The notes beneath the pieces were generated by a model. The model did not search any database. It saw only the letters and a program-made list of their open reading frames with translations, and was not told the DNA's origin. Shown in pieces: positions 26,337 through 35,326 of a stretch of DNA of 38,551 bases. The position numbers and the translations under genes are program-made. Source of the stretch: Myxococcota bacterium (GTDB lineage Bacteria; Myxococcota_A; Polyangia; Polyangiales; Houyiibacteriaceae); NCBI GenBank assembly GCA_025453555.1, contig JALOQC010000117.1, positions 1-38,551 on the forward strand, read 5' to 3'. Positions within the stretch are counted from its first letter, which is position 1. Every line of letters starts with the position of its first letter.

Positions 26337-28640
26337 ATGCTCGGTGCACGACTCCCCCTCCTCGTCTTCTGCATCGCGTGCTCATCCGCACCCGTCGACG
26401 AACCCCGCCTGGACGGCGCGGTCCGAGACGCCACACGATCACCCGACGCGACCGATCCACGCGACGCGGAGACCGACGCGCGGGTCGTCACGCTGCCGAT
26501 CGAGATTCTCGGCGAACCGGGGACGATCGAGCGGGTGATGCTCGACGTCGCTCGCCCGACCGATGCCGCGTATCTCTGGCTGCAAACCCACCGACTCACG
26601 TGGCGCGAAGACGGCGAGCACGCGACCCTCGAGGCGCCTCGCAACGCCGTGCGACCTGGCACGAAAGGGAGCGTTCGCCTCAACGGCGGCCCCTGGGTCG
26701 GGCTCTCCAACGAGACCGTCTCGTGCGAGTCCCACGAGGCAGAGTACGGCTGCCTCAACGGTGGCTACATGACGGTCCGTCTGCGCGTCGACCTCGCTCG
26801 ACTCGGAGCGCCCGGCTTGCGCGAGGTCGACAACGAGCTCGAGCTTCGCTTCGACGAGACCGACGGGATCACGAGCGGATGGCGTGTGCTCGCGCTCGAC
26901 TTCCGTGACGCCGGCGGGGCGTCCCTCTCGACCACGACCTTCGTCGAGGACGACCCCGACACGTGGGTGGCGCCTCTGACCGGCGCGGAAGACATCGCGC
27001 GCGGGCGCGAGCTCTTCGTCTCCGCTCCCCTCACCGACCTCGGCTTCGAGAACGAGCGCCACGCGATCCGAGGAACGTGTGCCAGTTGTCACTTCGAGGA
27101 CGGCTACGACCTGGCGTACTTCAACTACTCCAACCGTTCGATCATCGCTCGTTCGCAGTTTCACGGTTTGAGCGAGCTCGAGTCGATGCAGATCGCTTCG
27201 TACGTTCGCTCGATCGACCTCGAGTTACCCGCGGGCCGTCGACGCTCGGAGGCGGGTCGGCCGTGGAACCCGCCCTACCAACCGGGCCCCGGACTCGACT
27301 CGCGGCCGGTCGAGCTCTGGGCTGCGGGCGCCGGCCTCGACGCCGTGCTCGAGCGCGACAGCGAGATGAGGCCGTACTTCTTCCCCGAGGGTCGCATCGA
27401 CCCGCGAATCGTGGGGTCCGAGGGCCACCTGAACCCCCGCGAGACCCCTCAGGCGCTGCAGTATCCCGATTGGAACGCCTGGCTTCCGACGATCGCCGTC
27501 GAGGACCTCGTCGAGGACCCGGCGCTGATCCCCACGAGCGCCCCCTACGAGCGCCTCGCCGAAGCGCGGAGCCTCCTCGCCACGCATCGACGCACCGACT
27601 TCGACACCGCCCCCCAGGCTCGCGCCAGGGTGTTCTTCGCGATACGTCGCTTCGCCGAGTCCCGTTCCATCGGGTTCCCTGGGTCGTACCACTACACCGA
27701 TCGTGACGTACCGACTCCGACTCGAACCCACGAGCTGATGGTGAAACAGACGCGACACAACCTCGCGTACGTCTCGTGGTTCAACCTGCGCCAGTTCGAG
27801 CTCTTTCATCGCTTCGGCCTCGAAGATCAGACCCACGTCAGCCCGGCGTCCGGGGCGCCACGGGTGCCGATCGGCGACCGCAGCTGGGGTTCGACCTTCC
27901 GAACCGTCTTCGAGACGGCTCCTCACTTCGTCGCGGACGGTGCGGGCTTGTCGTTCAACTTCACCCAACCGGGGAACTACCTGTCGACGGCTTGGTACAG
28001 CTTGGAGCAGATCATCAACGGTGGTTTCAACGCAGCTTCGTTCGGAATCGACTGGAACTACCACCCCGGCCACATCTGGAACACGCGCCAGAGCGCGGTG
28101 GGATTCTACCTCGATGGACCGATCCCCGCATATCGCCTGGCGTGGGCGCTCATCTGGTTCTACCAAGCGGTCCCCACGGAGGATTGGCGCACCGAGCCGC
28201 CGACGCCTTTCACGCCTCGTTCGTTCGGGTTCTACCAGCGCCAGTTCATCATCGGCCTGGGTGTCCAGGAAGGAGCGCGCTTGCTCGAAGAGCGGGGCGA
28301 AATCACCCGCGAAGATCGGGCGATGCTGCAAGAGGCGCTGACGCTCGCGTTCCTCGGAGTGGCCGAGAGGTACACACCGGATCAATGGGTGCGACGCACC
28401 GTCGACGACGAGGCACATCGCACGGCCGACAACTTCGAGACGATCGACTACGTCCCGCGCGTTCGCACCGATCTTCCCGAAGGTTACGCGGAGTGGGGCT
28501 ACCAAGCCGACGCCTACTACGCACGAATTCATGAATTGAGCGAGAGCGGCTTGGTGACCCCTGCCACGATTCATCGTCTCTGCGACTGGGGCGCGGGAGT
28601 GTGGCCGCGCGGAGACTGGGATGCGCTGCGCCCGCGATGA
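26337..28640 (+). CDS. Large secreted lipoprotein with a single c-type haem motif
   Basis: Lipobox LLVFCIAC; one CASCH motif (GTCASCHFEDGYDLAYFNYSNRSIIARSQFHGLSELESMQIASYVRSIDLE). Confidence 0.85.
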   Translation: MLGARLPLLVFCIACSSAPVDEPRLDGAVRDATRSPDATDPRDAETDARVVTLPIEILGEPGTIERVMLDVARPTDAAYLWLQTHRLTWREDGEHATLEAPRNAVRPGTKGSVRLNGGPWVGLSNETVSCESHEAEYGCLNGGYMTVRLRVDLARLGAPGLREVDNELELRFDETDGITSGWRVLALDFRDAGGASLSTTTFVEDDPDTWVAPLTGAEDIARGRELFVSAPLTDLGFENERHAIRGTCASCHFEDGYDLAYFNYSNRSIIARSQFHGLSELESMQIASYVRSIDLELPAGRRRSEAGRPWNPPYQPGPGLDSRPVELWAAGAGLDAVLERDSEMRPYFFPEGRIDPRIVGSEGHLNPRETPQALQYPDWNAWLPTIAVEDLVEDPALIPTSAPYERLAEARSLLATHRRTDFDTAPQARARVFFAIRRFAESRSIGFPGSYHYTDRDVPTPTRTHELMVKQTRHNLAYVSWFNLRQFELFHRFGLEDQTHVSPASGAPRVPIGDRSWGSTFRTVFETAPHFVADGAGLSFNFTQPGNYLSTAWYSLEQIINGGFNAASFGIDWNYHPGHIWNTRQSAVGFYLDGPIPAYRLAWALIWFYQAVPTEDWRTEPPTPFTPRSFGFYQRQFIIGLGVQEGARLLEERGEITREDRAMLQEALTLAFLGVAERYTPDQWVRRTVDDEAHRTADNFETIDYVPRVRTDLPEGYAEWGYQADAYYARIHELSESGLVTPATIHRLCDWGAGVWPRGDWDALRPR

Positions 28641-28696
28641 TCGTCGCCACCGCTCGACCCGAGGGTCTCGATTCGTGGGACGAGCCGACGGATCGG

Positions 28697-28716
28697 CCCG
28701 GCGGTCGTTCGCCGGG
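28697..28716 (+). terminator. Small stem-loop downstream of the cytochrome gene
   Basis: cccggcg-gtcgtt-cgccggg. Confidence 0.35.
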
Positions 28717-28779
28717 AGGCGGCTTGGTGCGGTGACTGCCGCAGCCCGCGACCGCCGAGATCGCTTCGAAGGAGGATGT

Positions 28780-29466
28780 GTGCTCAGGTTCGGAATCCTC
28801 GCCCTCGCGGCGCTGGCCCTCGTCGGTTGCCCCAGCTCCTCGCCCACGCGTGGGAGCGTCTGCGACGACCTCGCCGCCGCAGCGTGCGCTCACGCGATCC
28901 GTTGCGAGGCCTGGGGTGGCAGTCGAGCGGACTGCGAGCTCGTCCAGCGGCACGAATGCTGTGGCGAAGACGGCACCTGCGATCAATCGGTCGATCTCGA
29001 CGCCGACGCGTTCGAGGTCTGTGAGGCGACCATTCGTGGTGCGACGTGCGGCAGCAACCCTCTCGTCAGCGACGCGTGTCGGACCGCGATCCGCCCCAGG
29101 TCGAGCCCCGACGCCAGCGTTGGTGTGGATGCCGGGCGCGATGGCGTCGATGCATCGACGGCTCCCGACGCCGGTTCCCCGTCACGGCTCTACGCCAGCT
29201 GTGCGGCGGGGCGAACCTGTGGGTCGAGCGAGGCTTGCTACACGGTCGCGTACGGCACCATCGACTACGTCTGTTCGTCTACGTGCGACGACGACTCGAT
29301 GTGCCCGAGTGGACACTGCTTGCGAACGCGCGCTGCCGCTTCTGGCGAAGACCTCATGGACAGGACTCCGTTGTGCCTCGAAGCATGCACGACGGCGACC
29401 GATTGCACGATCGCGGGCTGGCAGTGCGCGGCGACCCGGACCGGGGCTCAGGTCTGCGTTCCCTGA
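28780..29466 (+). CDS. Cys-rich lipoprotein, Myxococcota type
   Basis: GTG start; VLRFGILALAALALVGC lipobox; many paired cysteines (CSSTCDDDSMCPSGHC, CLEACTTATDC). Confidence 0.8.
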   Translation: MLRFGILALAALALVGCPSSSPTRGSVCDDLAAAACAHAIRCEAWGGSRADCELVQRHECCGEDGTCDQSVDLDADAFEVCEATIRGATCGSNPLVSDACRTAIRPRSSPDASVGVDAGRDGVDASTAPDAGSPSRLYASCAAGRTCGSSEACYTVAYGTIDYVCSSTCDDDSMCPSGHCLRTRAAASGEDLMDRTPLCLEACTTATDCTIAGWQCAATRTGAQVCVP

Positions 29467-29470
29467 CTAG

Positions 29471-29637
29471 CTAGAGCGCATCTCATGACCTCCCGCGGCC
29501 GCTTCGCGGCATCCGCACGCCCCTCGCCGCCATCCACTCACGCTCGAAAATGCACCACATTTCCTCGGTCGCGGACGTGGCGATCGACGCACGGCTGCCA
29601 CGAATCACCTCACGGGAGGTCATGAGATGCGCTCCAG
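29471..29637 (+). mobile_element. MITE-like repeat, copy 2 (complete; perfect 21-bp TIRs)
   Basis: Left TIR gagcgcatctcatgacctccc 29474-29494; right TIR gggaggtcatgagatgcgctc 29614-29634; no transposase inside. Confidence 0.88.
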
Positions 29638-29784
29638 AAGCTCGTCCGATTGCCGCAAGCCGCCCTACCGGACGGCGCGCAGCGAGCGACAGCGAGCGAA
29701 GGCTCGTGGGAGGGCCCCTCGGGCAAGCTGAAGTCGAACCGTCTTGGCGGCGGACGATTCGTCGAACAGCCGTCACGGCGGCAG

Positions 29785-31182
29785 TCATCGAACGCAGGTG
29801 GGCATGGTCCAAGCCGTCGACCGCTCTGGCCCGTAGGTCGCGATCGACGCACGCAATCCGCCGCGGGTCTCGACCAGGTCGCCTCCGAAGCTGTTCCCGG
29901 TGCCGCGATGAACGAGCACGTCGTCGACTCGCGCGCCGCTCCGATCGAACCGGGTGACGATCCACTCCTGGCCGTCGACGAACGCGCCACCGCAAGCGTG
30001 ACGGCGTGCGAGCCACAGCAACGCAACGTGACCGTCGCGCTGCTCCACCATCGCGCGGAGGGTGCCGTCGGCGACCTCCACAGGCTCGCCGATCGGCGCG
30101 CCTTCCGCGTTCGTGCGCACGAAACGAAGACCTGTCGCATCGGACCACACGACGAGGTTGCCCTCCGCGCTCGGACGCACGATCAATTGGATGGGCTCAG
30201 CCGTCGCGCTCGCGATCTCCACCGCCGCTCCCTCCTCACCTTCGGCGGTCAAAGGCACGAGCACGAGCGATCCAGCGGTCCAGCGCCCGAACCAGAAGCC
30301 GTCTCCCCGCCGCACGAGCGCTCGGGTACCGCTGTATTCGCGTTCGGCGCCCGCCACTCGGACGACGTCCCCCACACGCGCGCCGTCTTCGTTCAACGCG
30401 AAGAAGAATGCCCCCGCCCCCGCAGCCGAAGGCGGCGCGGTTCGCGACATCACGACCCCGTATCCGGTGCCTGTCGAGGCCAACTCGACGCCCATCACCG
30501 CCCCCGGGTCGGCGGCGTCGACGAGGACGACACGGGGCTCTTCGATCCAGCTCCCGCTCGCGAGGTCGAGGCGAGCGAAGTAGAGGGACGGTGGCGCCGA
30601 CTCGCCATCACGCTCGTCCGCGAAGACGAGCGTCAACGCGTCGCCTTCGAGCACCGCTCCTTGCTGGACCCAGGCGCTCGAACGAGAGACCTCGATCGGC
30701 GCGCCCACCGGCGCGCCCGCGGCATCGAACCGATGCACTTCCAGCGTCGCGCGCGCGTCGTCGCTGCAGTCTTCGATGCAAACGCGCTGGTGAACGGCCG
30801 CGAAGCCGCCCGACGAGGTCGGGCCCAACAGAGCGGTGTGTTGGCCGCCACCCTCCCCGATCTCCGAGAACGCAGCAGCCTCCCCCACGAAGCACGTGCA
30901 TGCCTCGCTCGTGTCCTCGCCCCGCTCGCAAACGAGCTCGGGAAGCACCGGGTCGCCGTCGAACGACGTCGCATCCGACGCCGAGCAAGTCGCGGCATCG
31001 GAGGGACCCGGACCCGCGTCGTGTCCGTCGAGGGGGTTTCCGCCCTCCGTACCCGAGCACGCCACGACGGTTCCGAGCAGGATCCACGAAGCACGTGTCG
31101 TGAGACTCCACTTGCTCTTCCCGACCGGGCCGACGGGGTCATCCGCCGACTTCATCGATTGAATCATTCGAGCGCTCATCAC
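29785..31182 (-). CDS. Lipoprotein with repeated beta-strand segments, unknown function
   Basis: ILLGTVVACSGTEGGNPLDGHDAG lipobox; GTGATG start overlapping the upstream TIGR02147 stop. Confidence 0.75.
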   Translation of the reverse strand: MMSARMIQSMKSADDPVGPVGKSKWSLTTRASWILLGTVVACSGTEGGNPLDGHDAGPGPSDAATCSASDATSFDGDPVLPELVCERGEDTSEACTCFVGEAAAFSEIGEGGGQHTALLGPTSSGGFAAVHQRVCIEDCSDDARATLEVHRFDAAGAPVGAPIEVSRSSAWVQQGAVLEGDALTLVFADERDGESAPPSLYFARLDLASGSWIEEPRVVLVDAADPGAVMGVELASTGTGYGVVMSRTAPPSAAGAGAFFFALNEDGARVGDVVRVAGAEREYSGTRALVRRGDGFWFGRWTAGSLVLVPLTAEGEEGAAVEIASATAEPIQLIVRPSAEGNLVVWSDATGLRFVRTNAEGAPIGEPVEVADGTLRAMVEQRDGHVALLWLARRHACGGAFVDGQEWIVTRFDRSGARVDDVLVHRGTGNSFGGDLVETRGGLRASIATYGPERSTAWTMPTCVR

Positions 31183-32030
31183 GGTTTTCCCCTCTGCGGG
31201 TCCTCCACCGCCACGGACAGCGGAAAGACCTGCACGTTGATCTGCACGACGCGGTTGCGTCGACCGGCGAGACGAGGTTCATCGAGCAGCAGCTCGCGCC
31301 GAAACTCCTGAACGCGCTTCTTGAGTCGCGCGAGGCCTTCGTCGTCGATACACAAGGTCAGCGCGCCGAGGTCGCGCTCTTCGCGCGGGAAAAGGTCGAT
31401 CGCCTCCGACGCGCGCTGCATCATCGCGCGATGAAATCGCGCGAGCTGGAGGCTGCCCGTTTCGAGCCCGCTGGTCACCGCCGCGTCCGTTTGTCGAAGC
31501 TTACCCTCCGCATCGCGTTGGAGCAGGCCGAGTGACTCGAGCGTTCGCAGCGCTTTGCGTACTTGAGCGACCTTCAATCGCGGTCGCAGTTGTCGGGCGA
31601 TCCATCGCGGATCTTCGACGAATGATTCGCTCGAGACGAGCTCTCGAATGGCGGGCAGGTACCAGCACGAGAAGTACTCGTCGCGCGCGAGATCGAGCGC
31701 ATGAATGCGACGCCAGCGTCCGAAGGTTCGGAGGCGCTCGTAGGACGCGCGCTTCGTGTCGTCGTCTCGGGCCTGGTTGAACGCGACGAGGTGCGCGAAG
31801 TACTCCGCGGCTTCCCCTTCGAGCCGACACGCCTTCGCGACCCGAAGGGCCGTGCGCATCGCGAGCGACTTCTCACCGTCCATCACGGACTTGAGAAAGC
31901 TGGGCGAGCGAATCCCCGCCCGTCGCGCGAGCCCACGGTGCGAGAGACCGCGCTCGCGCGCGAACGCGAAGTGCGCGCGCAGGTAGGTCCGGTAGTCGAG
32001 GTACGCGAACACGTCGGGCGGAATGGCCAC
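31179..32030 (-). CDS. TIGR02147 family protein (predicted transcriptional regulator)
   Basis: FAYLDYRTYLRAHFAFARERGLSHRGLARRAGIRSPSFLKSVMDGEKSL...EYFAHLVAFNQARDDDTKRASYERL...YFSCWYLPAIRELV. Confidence 0.9.
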   Translation of the reverse strand: MAIPPDVFAYLDYRTYLRAHFAFARERGLSHRGLARRAGIRSPSFLKSVMDGEKSLAMRTALRVAKACRLEGEAAEYFAHLVAFNQARDDDTKRASYERLRTFGRWRRIHALDLARDEYFSCWYLPAIRELVSSESFVEDPRWIARQLRPRLKVAQVRKALRTLESLGLLQRDAEGKLRQTDAAVTSGLETGSLQLARFHRAMMQRASEAIDLFPREERDLGALTLCIDDEGLARLKKRVQEFRRELLLDEPRLAGRRNRVVQINVQVFPLSVAVEDPQRGKP

Positions 32031-32283
32031 GTGCTCAAGGTGGATGGCATCGGCGTGCCCGGCCAGCCTCCGCGAACGAAAACGTGCACTTGCTGGTGTA
32101 CGATTCTCGGCAAATTTCCCTCAAATTCGGTCCTTCGTTCGGCGACGATGCCATTCTTCGCACGGATTCGTGTACGGCCGAACGACGCATCCGGTCTGGC
32201 GAGCATCGTCGCGCTTTCGTCTCCGAGCCGACCTCTTCGGGTGCGAAGAGGGCTCGCGGGGCCGAGTCTGGTATCCACTCTCC

Positions 32284-32670
32284 ATGCGCAACGCCGTCAT
32301 CCTCTGGCTCGTGCTCGTGGTCGGTTGTGGGGCCGCCGAGCCTCCCATCGAAGAGCCCGTCACGCCGACCGCGGACGTCGTGGTCGCGGAGGACGACGAC
32401 GTCGCGGACGACGACGTCGACGACGTCGCGGACGACGACGAGGACATGCGCTGCACCTCCGACGACGACTGTGTCTTGGGCGGACCGCCGCGCTGTTGCG
32501 CCAGCAGTGGCCCGGACTGCGCACAGGCGTGGTCGCGCGTGGCGTGGGAGGCCTTCCGAGCCGAGTGCGCGGTGCGCGACTGCGACCGCGACGTGATGTT
32601 GGCCTGCCCCGAACGCGAGGGACCTCCTCCGACCGCCGCATGCGTCGACGCGCGTTGTGTCCTCCGCTGA
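32284..32670 (+). CDS. Small lipoprotein with acidic linker and Cys-rich domain
   Basis: MRNAVILWLVLVVGC lipobox; EDDDVADDDVDDVADDDEDM linker; CTSDDDCVLGGPPRCCASSGPDC. Confidence 0.75.
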   Translation: MRNAVILWLVLVVGCGAAEPPIEEPVTPTADVVVAEDDDVADDDVDDVADDDEDMRCTSDDDCVLGGPPRCCASSGPDCAQAWSRVAWEAFRAECAVRDCDRDVMLACPEREGPPPTAACVDARCVLR

Positions 32671-32822
32671 ACGTTCGAAGTGCGCCGATCGCCCTCGATC
32701 GCCCACGCCCACGTCGCCTCCGAGACACGCTCGATCCTCGGATCGTCGGCGCATGCGGGTCGACGTCGTCGTGGTGTGGGACGTGCTGAGGGACGTGCTG
32801 ATCGACACGAGGAGGAGACGCG

Positions 32823-33941
32823 ATGCGGATGAGTCGTTCGATGTTCGTGCTCGGGCTCGTGGCGGGGGTGTTGGGGCTCCCGAGCGTCGTGGACGCGTGT
32901 GCGTGCTGCGACGGGGGCGAGGAGCGGACGGTCGTGGCGTGGTCGGCGAGCGGTCGCAGCGCGCTCGTCGAGATGCGCACGACGGGATGCCAAGCCTCGG
33001 CGGCCTACGAGGTCTGGGAGGTCGGCCGAGACGCGCCGGTTCGCTGCTTCGATCGGTACGGTGACGCCGAGCGCGCGATCGCGTGCGATGCGCTGGTGGA
33101 TGCGTGGGATGTCCACGACGGTGGTCCGGAGGGTGTTCCGCTCGCGACCTCGCGACGGCTGGCGACGCGCTTCCCACGAGCGGCGCGACCGCTCGCGGCG
33201 ACGTTCCTCCACGCGACCCTCACGCACGTTGCCGATCCCGGCGACCCCGCCTCGTCGCGGCGTGTGCGACTCGACGTCTACGTGAGCCCCTCCAGCCACG
33301 CCACGATCGTGACGGGGTCTTCGGGCTCTCCGAGCACGGTGTCTCCGAGCGCCGCCGGCACCGCCGACTTGCGGCTGCTGAGCTCACGCGTGCTTCAGCT
33401 CGGCCGACCCGAGGACTACTCGGTGCCCGAGGAAGAAGAGCGCACCCCGACGCCGATCGCGATCCGAGTCTGGCCCTCGCCCAACGGTCACGACGTGCTC
33501 GTGGAGGTGCGTGGGGAGAACGCCGACCCCGACATGGGGTTCTTTCCGGATCACCTCAGCTTCGCGCGCCTCGACGCGATCGCGGCCCTCGGAACGGTGG
33601 AGCGGACCGAGCCCGTGTTGGCGTCGCCGACGTACCAGCCGAGCTCTCCGAGCGCCGACGCGCGTCGGGACGCGGCACGCTTCATTCGGCGCGGGCTCGC
33701 GCTGCACGCGACGGGAGACTTCGTCGCGTCGGCGGCGCTCTTCGTGTCTGCGTTGATGGCCGACCCGTCGAGCGCGGGCGCCCGCTACGACCTCGCCTGC
33801 GCGCTCGCACGCCAGGGACGCCACGCGGCGGCGTTGGCCTTGCTCGGCGAGCTGCGGCTCGCGGACTGTCGTCGATGTCGCGCACTGCTTCGCCGCGCGA
33901 CGTCCGATCCCGATCTCGAGTCGCTGCGCGGGAGGATGTGA
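32823..33941 (+). CDS. Secreted protein with C-terminal TPR-like segment
   Basis: Signal peptide MFVLGLVAGVLGLPSVVDA; FIRRGLALHATGDFVASAALFVSALMADPSSAGARYDLACALARQGRHAAALALLGEL. Confidence 0.75.
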   Translation: MRMSRSMFVLGLVAGVLGLPSVVDACACCDGGEERTVVAWSASGRSALVEMRTTGCQASAAYEVWEVGRDAPVRCFDRYGDAERAIACDALVDAWDVHDGGPEGVPLATSRRLATRFPRAARPLAATFLHATLTHVADPGDPASSRRVRLDVYVSPSSHATIVTGSSGSPSTVSPSAAGTADLRLLSSRVLQLGRPEDYSVPEEEERTPTPIAIRVWPSPNGHDVLVEVRGENADPDMGFFPDHLSFARLDAIAALGTVERTEPVLASPTYQPSSPSADARRDAARFIRRGLALHATGDFVASAALFVSALMADPSSAGARYDLACALARQGRHAAALALLGELRLADCRRCRALLRRATSDPDLESLRGRM

Positions 33942-33966
33942 GCGAGCCGTGCGGGAGACCCACGAA

Positions 33967-34133
33967 AGCTTCGTACTGCGCTACCAGGCTGCTGAAACCT
34001 CACGCGCGCGCTTCACGCGACCAGCGCTCCGCTCGCGCCATCCTCTCACGCTCGAAAATGCCCCGCATTTCCTCGGTTCGAGGCCGCGTAGTTCGAAGCA
34101 CTGGCCTGCACGAATCAAATCACGTAGCTCGAA
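33967..34133 (+). mobile_element. MITE-like repeat, copy 3 (diverged; TIR signature largely lost)
   Basis: Core tcacgctcgaaaatgccccgcatttcctcggttcg...gcctgcacgaatcaaatcac aligns with copies 1 and 2. Confidence 0.6.
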
Positions 34134-34169
34134 GCGGCCGGCCGCGCTCGCACGTCCCCGACATGGGCG

Positions 34170-34979
34170 TCACTCGAGGAAGGACACGCGACCGCTCTCC
34201 ATGTCGTACATCGCCCCCACGATTGCCAGCTCGCCGCGCTCCTCGCGCTCGCGAAGAATCGGGCTGTTGGCGCGGATGTCGGCCACCGTGTTCCGGACGT
34301 TCTGATTCGCCACCATTTGCACGAACTCCGGGTTGTTGCTGCTTCGATCTCCGGTGTAGTCGGCGAAATGCTCGACCGCCGGGCGGATGTTGGCGAGCGT
34401 CGCCGTCAGATTTCCCATCTCGACCCCGTCGATCGCGCCTTTGACGGCACCACAGTTCTCGTGCCCGAGGACGAGGATGACCCGCGATCCCGCGACGGCG
34501 CTGGCGAACTCCATGCTCCCGAGGATGTCGGGATTCTCGAAGTTGCCGGCGACGCGAGCCACGAAGACATCGCCGATCCCGCGATCGAACACGTCCTCGA
34601 CGGGGACCCGAGAGTCGATGCACGAGAGAACGGTCGCCTTGGGCCACTGTCCGAGAGACGCTGCACGAACCTGCGCGGTGTGATCGCGGACGGTGACGTC
34701 ACCCGCCACGAAGCGTTCGTTGCCTTCACGGAGCGCACGCACGATCTCTTGCGGCGCGAGGCGGTCGCGCTCCTCGCGCGTCAGGACGGCTTCGACGCGA
34801 GGCTCCGGCAACGCAGCTCCGGCCGCCTCCCCGCCCGTCGCGGAAGGAAGCTCGGTCGTGGGAGCCGTCGGAGCGGAGGGCGCGGAGGGCGCGGAGGGCG
34901 CGGAGTCGTTCTCCGCGGAGCCACACCCCACATAGAGAACGAAGGCGAGCACGGGAGGGACACGACCTACGAGCTGCAT
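34170..34979 (-). CDS. Beta-class carbonic anhydrase, predicted lipoprotein
   Basis: VLSCIDSRVPVEDVFDRGIGDVFVARVAGNFENPDILGSMEFASAVAGSRVILVLGHENCGAVKGAIDG; N-term VLAFVLYVGC lipobox. Confidence 0.93.
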   Translation of the reverse strand: MQLVGRVPPVLAFVLYVGCGSAENDSAPSAPSAPSAPTAPTTELPSATGGEAAGAALPEPRVEAVLTREERDRLAPQEIVRALREGNERFVAGDVTVRDHTAQVRAASLGQWPKATVLSCIDSRVPVEDVFDRGIGDVFVARVAGNFENPDILGSMEFASAVAGSRVILVLGHENCGAVKGAIDGVEMGNLTATLANIRPAVEHFADYTGDRSSNNPEFVQMVANQNVRNTVADIRANSPILREREERGELAIVGAMYDMESGRVSFLE

Positions 34980-35326
34980 GGAGGGTTTCTCCTCGTGTTT
35001 GAAGGCTGATCCGTAGCCTCAGCTCCCCAGACCTCGGGCCACCGCCGGACTCATGCAACCCCTTTCACGAAAAAAATGTCGTGCAATGGATAGCAGACGT
35101 AGCCGGCACGTGGGTTCCGGCCTCGCCGCACTGCGCGCAGTCGTCGCGTTCGTTCGCGCACGCCTCGGCGTCGAGGCTCCTTCGCCAACACCTTCGTCTC
35201 GTCCATCACGCACTCGTGGCGCGGCAGGAGAGGCGGAGAGGCGGCCGTCACGACGGGGTCTGGCGAGCACATACCGCCACTGTGGCTGGCTCCGCTCGCG
35301 CGCGGGTGCGGTGACCTTCGGATATC

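Noticed and set aside
29485-29625. 48-aa ORFs on both strands of the MITE-like element, starting and stopping in the TIRs
   Set aside because: Reading frames are not maintained in the other two copies because of indels, so the element is unlikely to be coding
32392-32445. gacgac-rich tract as a regulatory repeat
   Set aside because: Explained as coding for the acidic linker of the small lipoprotein
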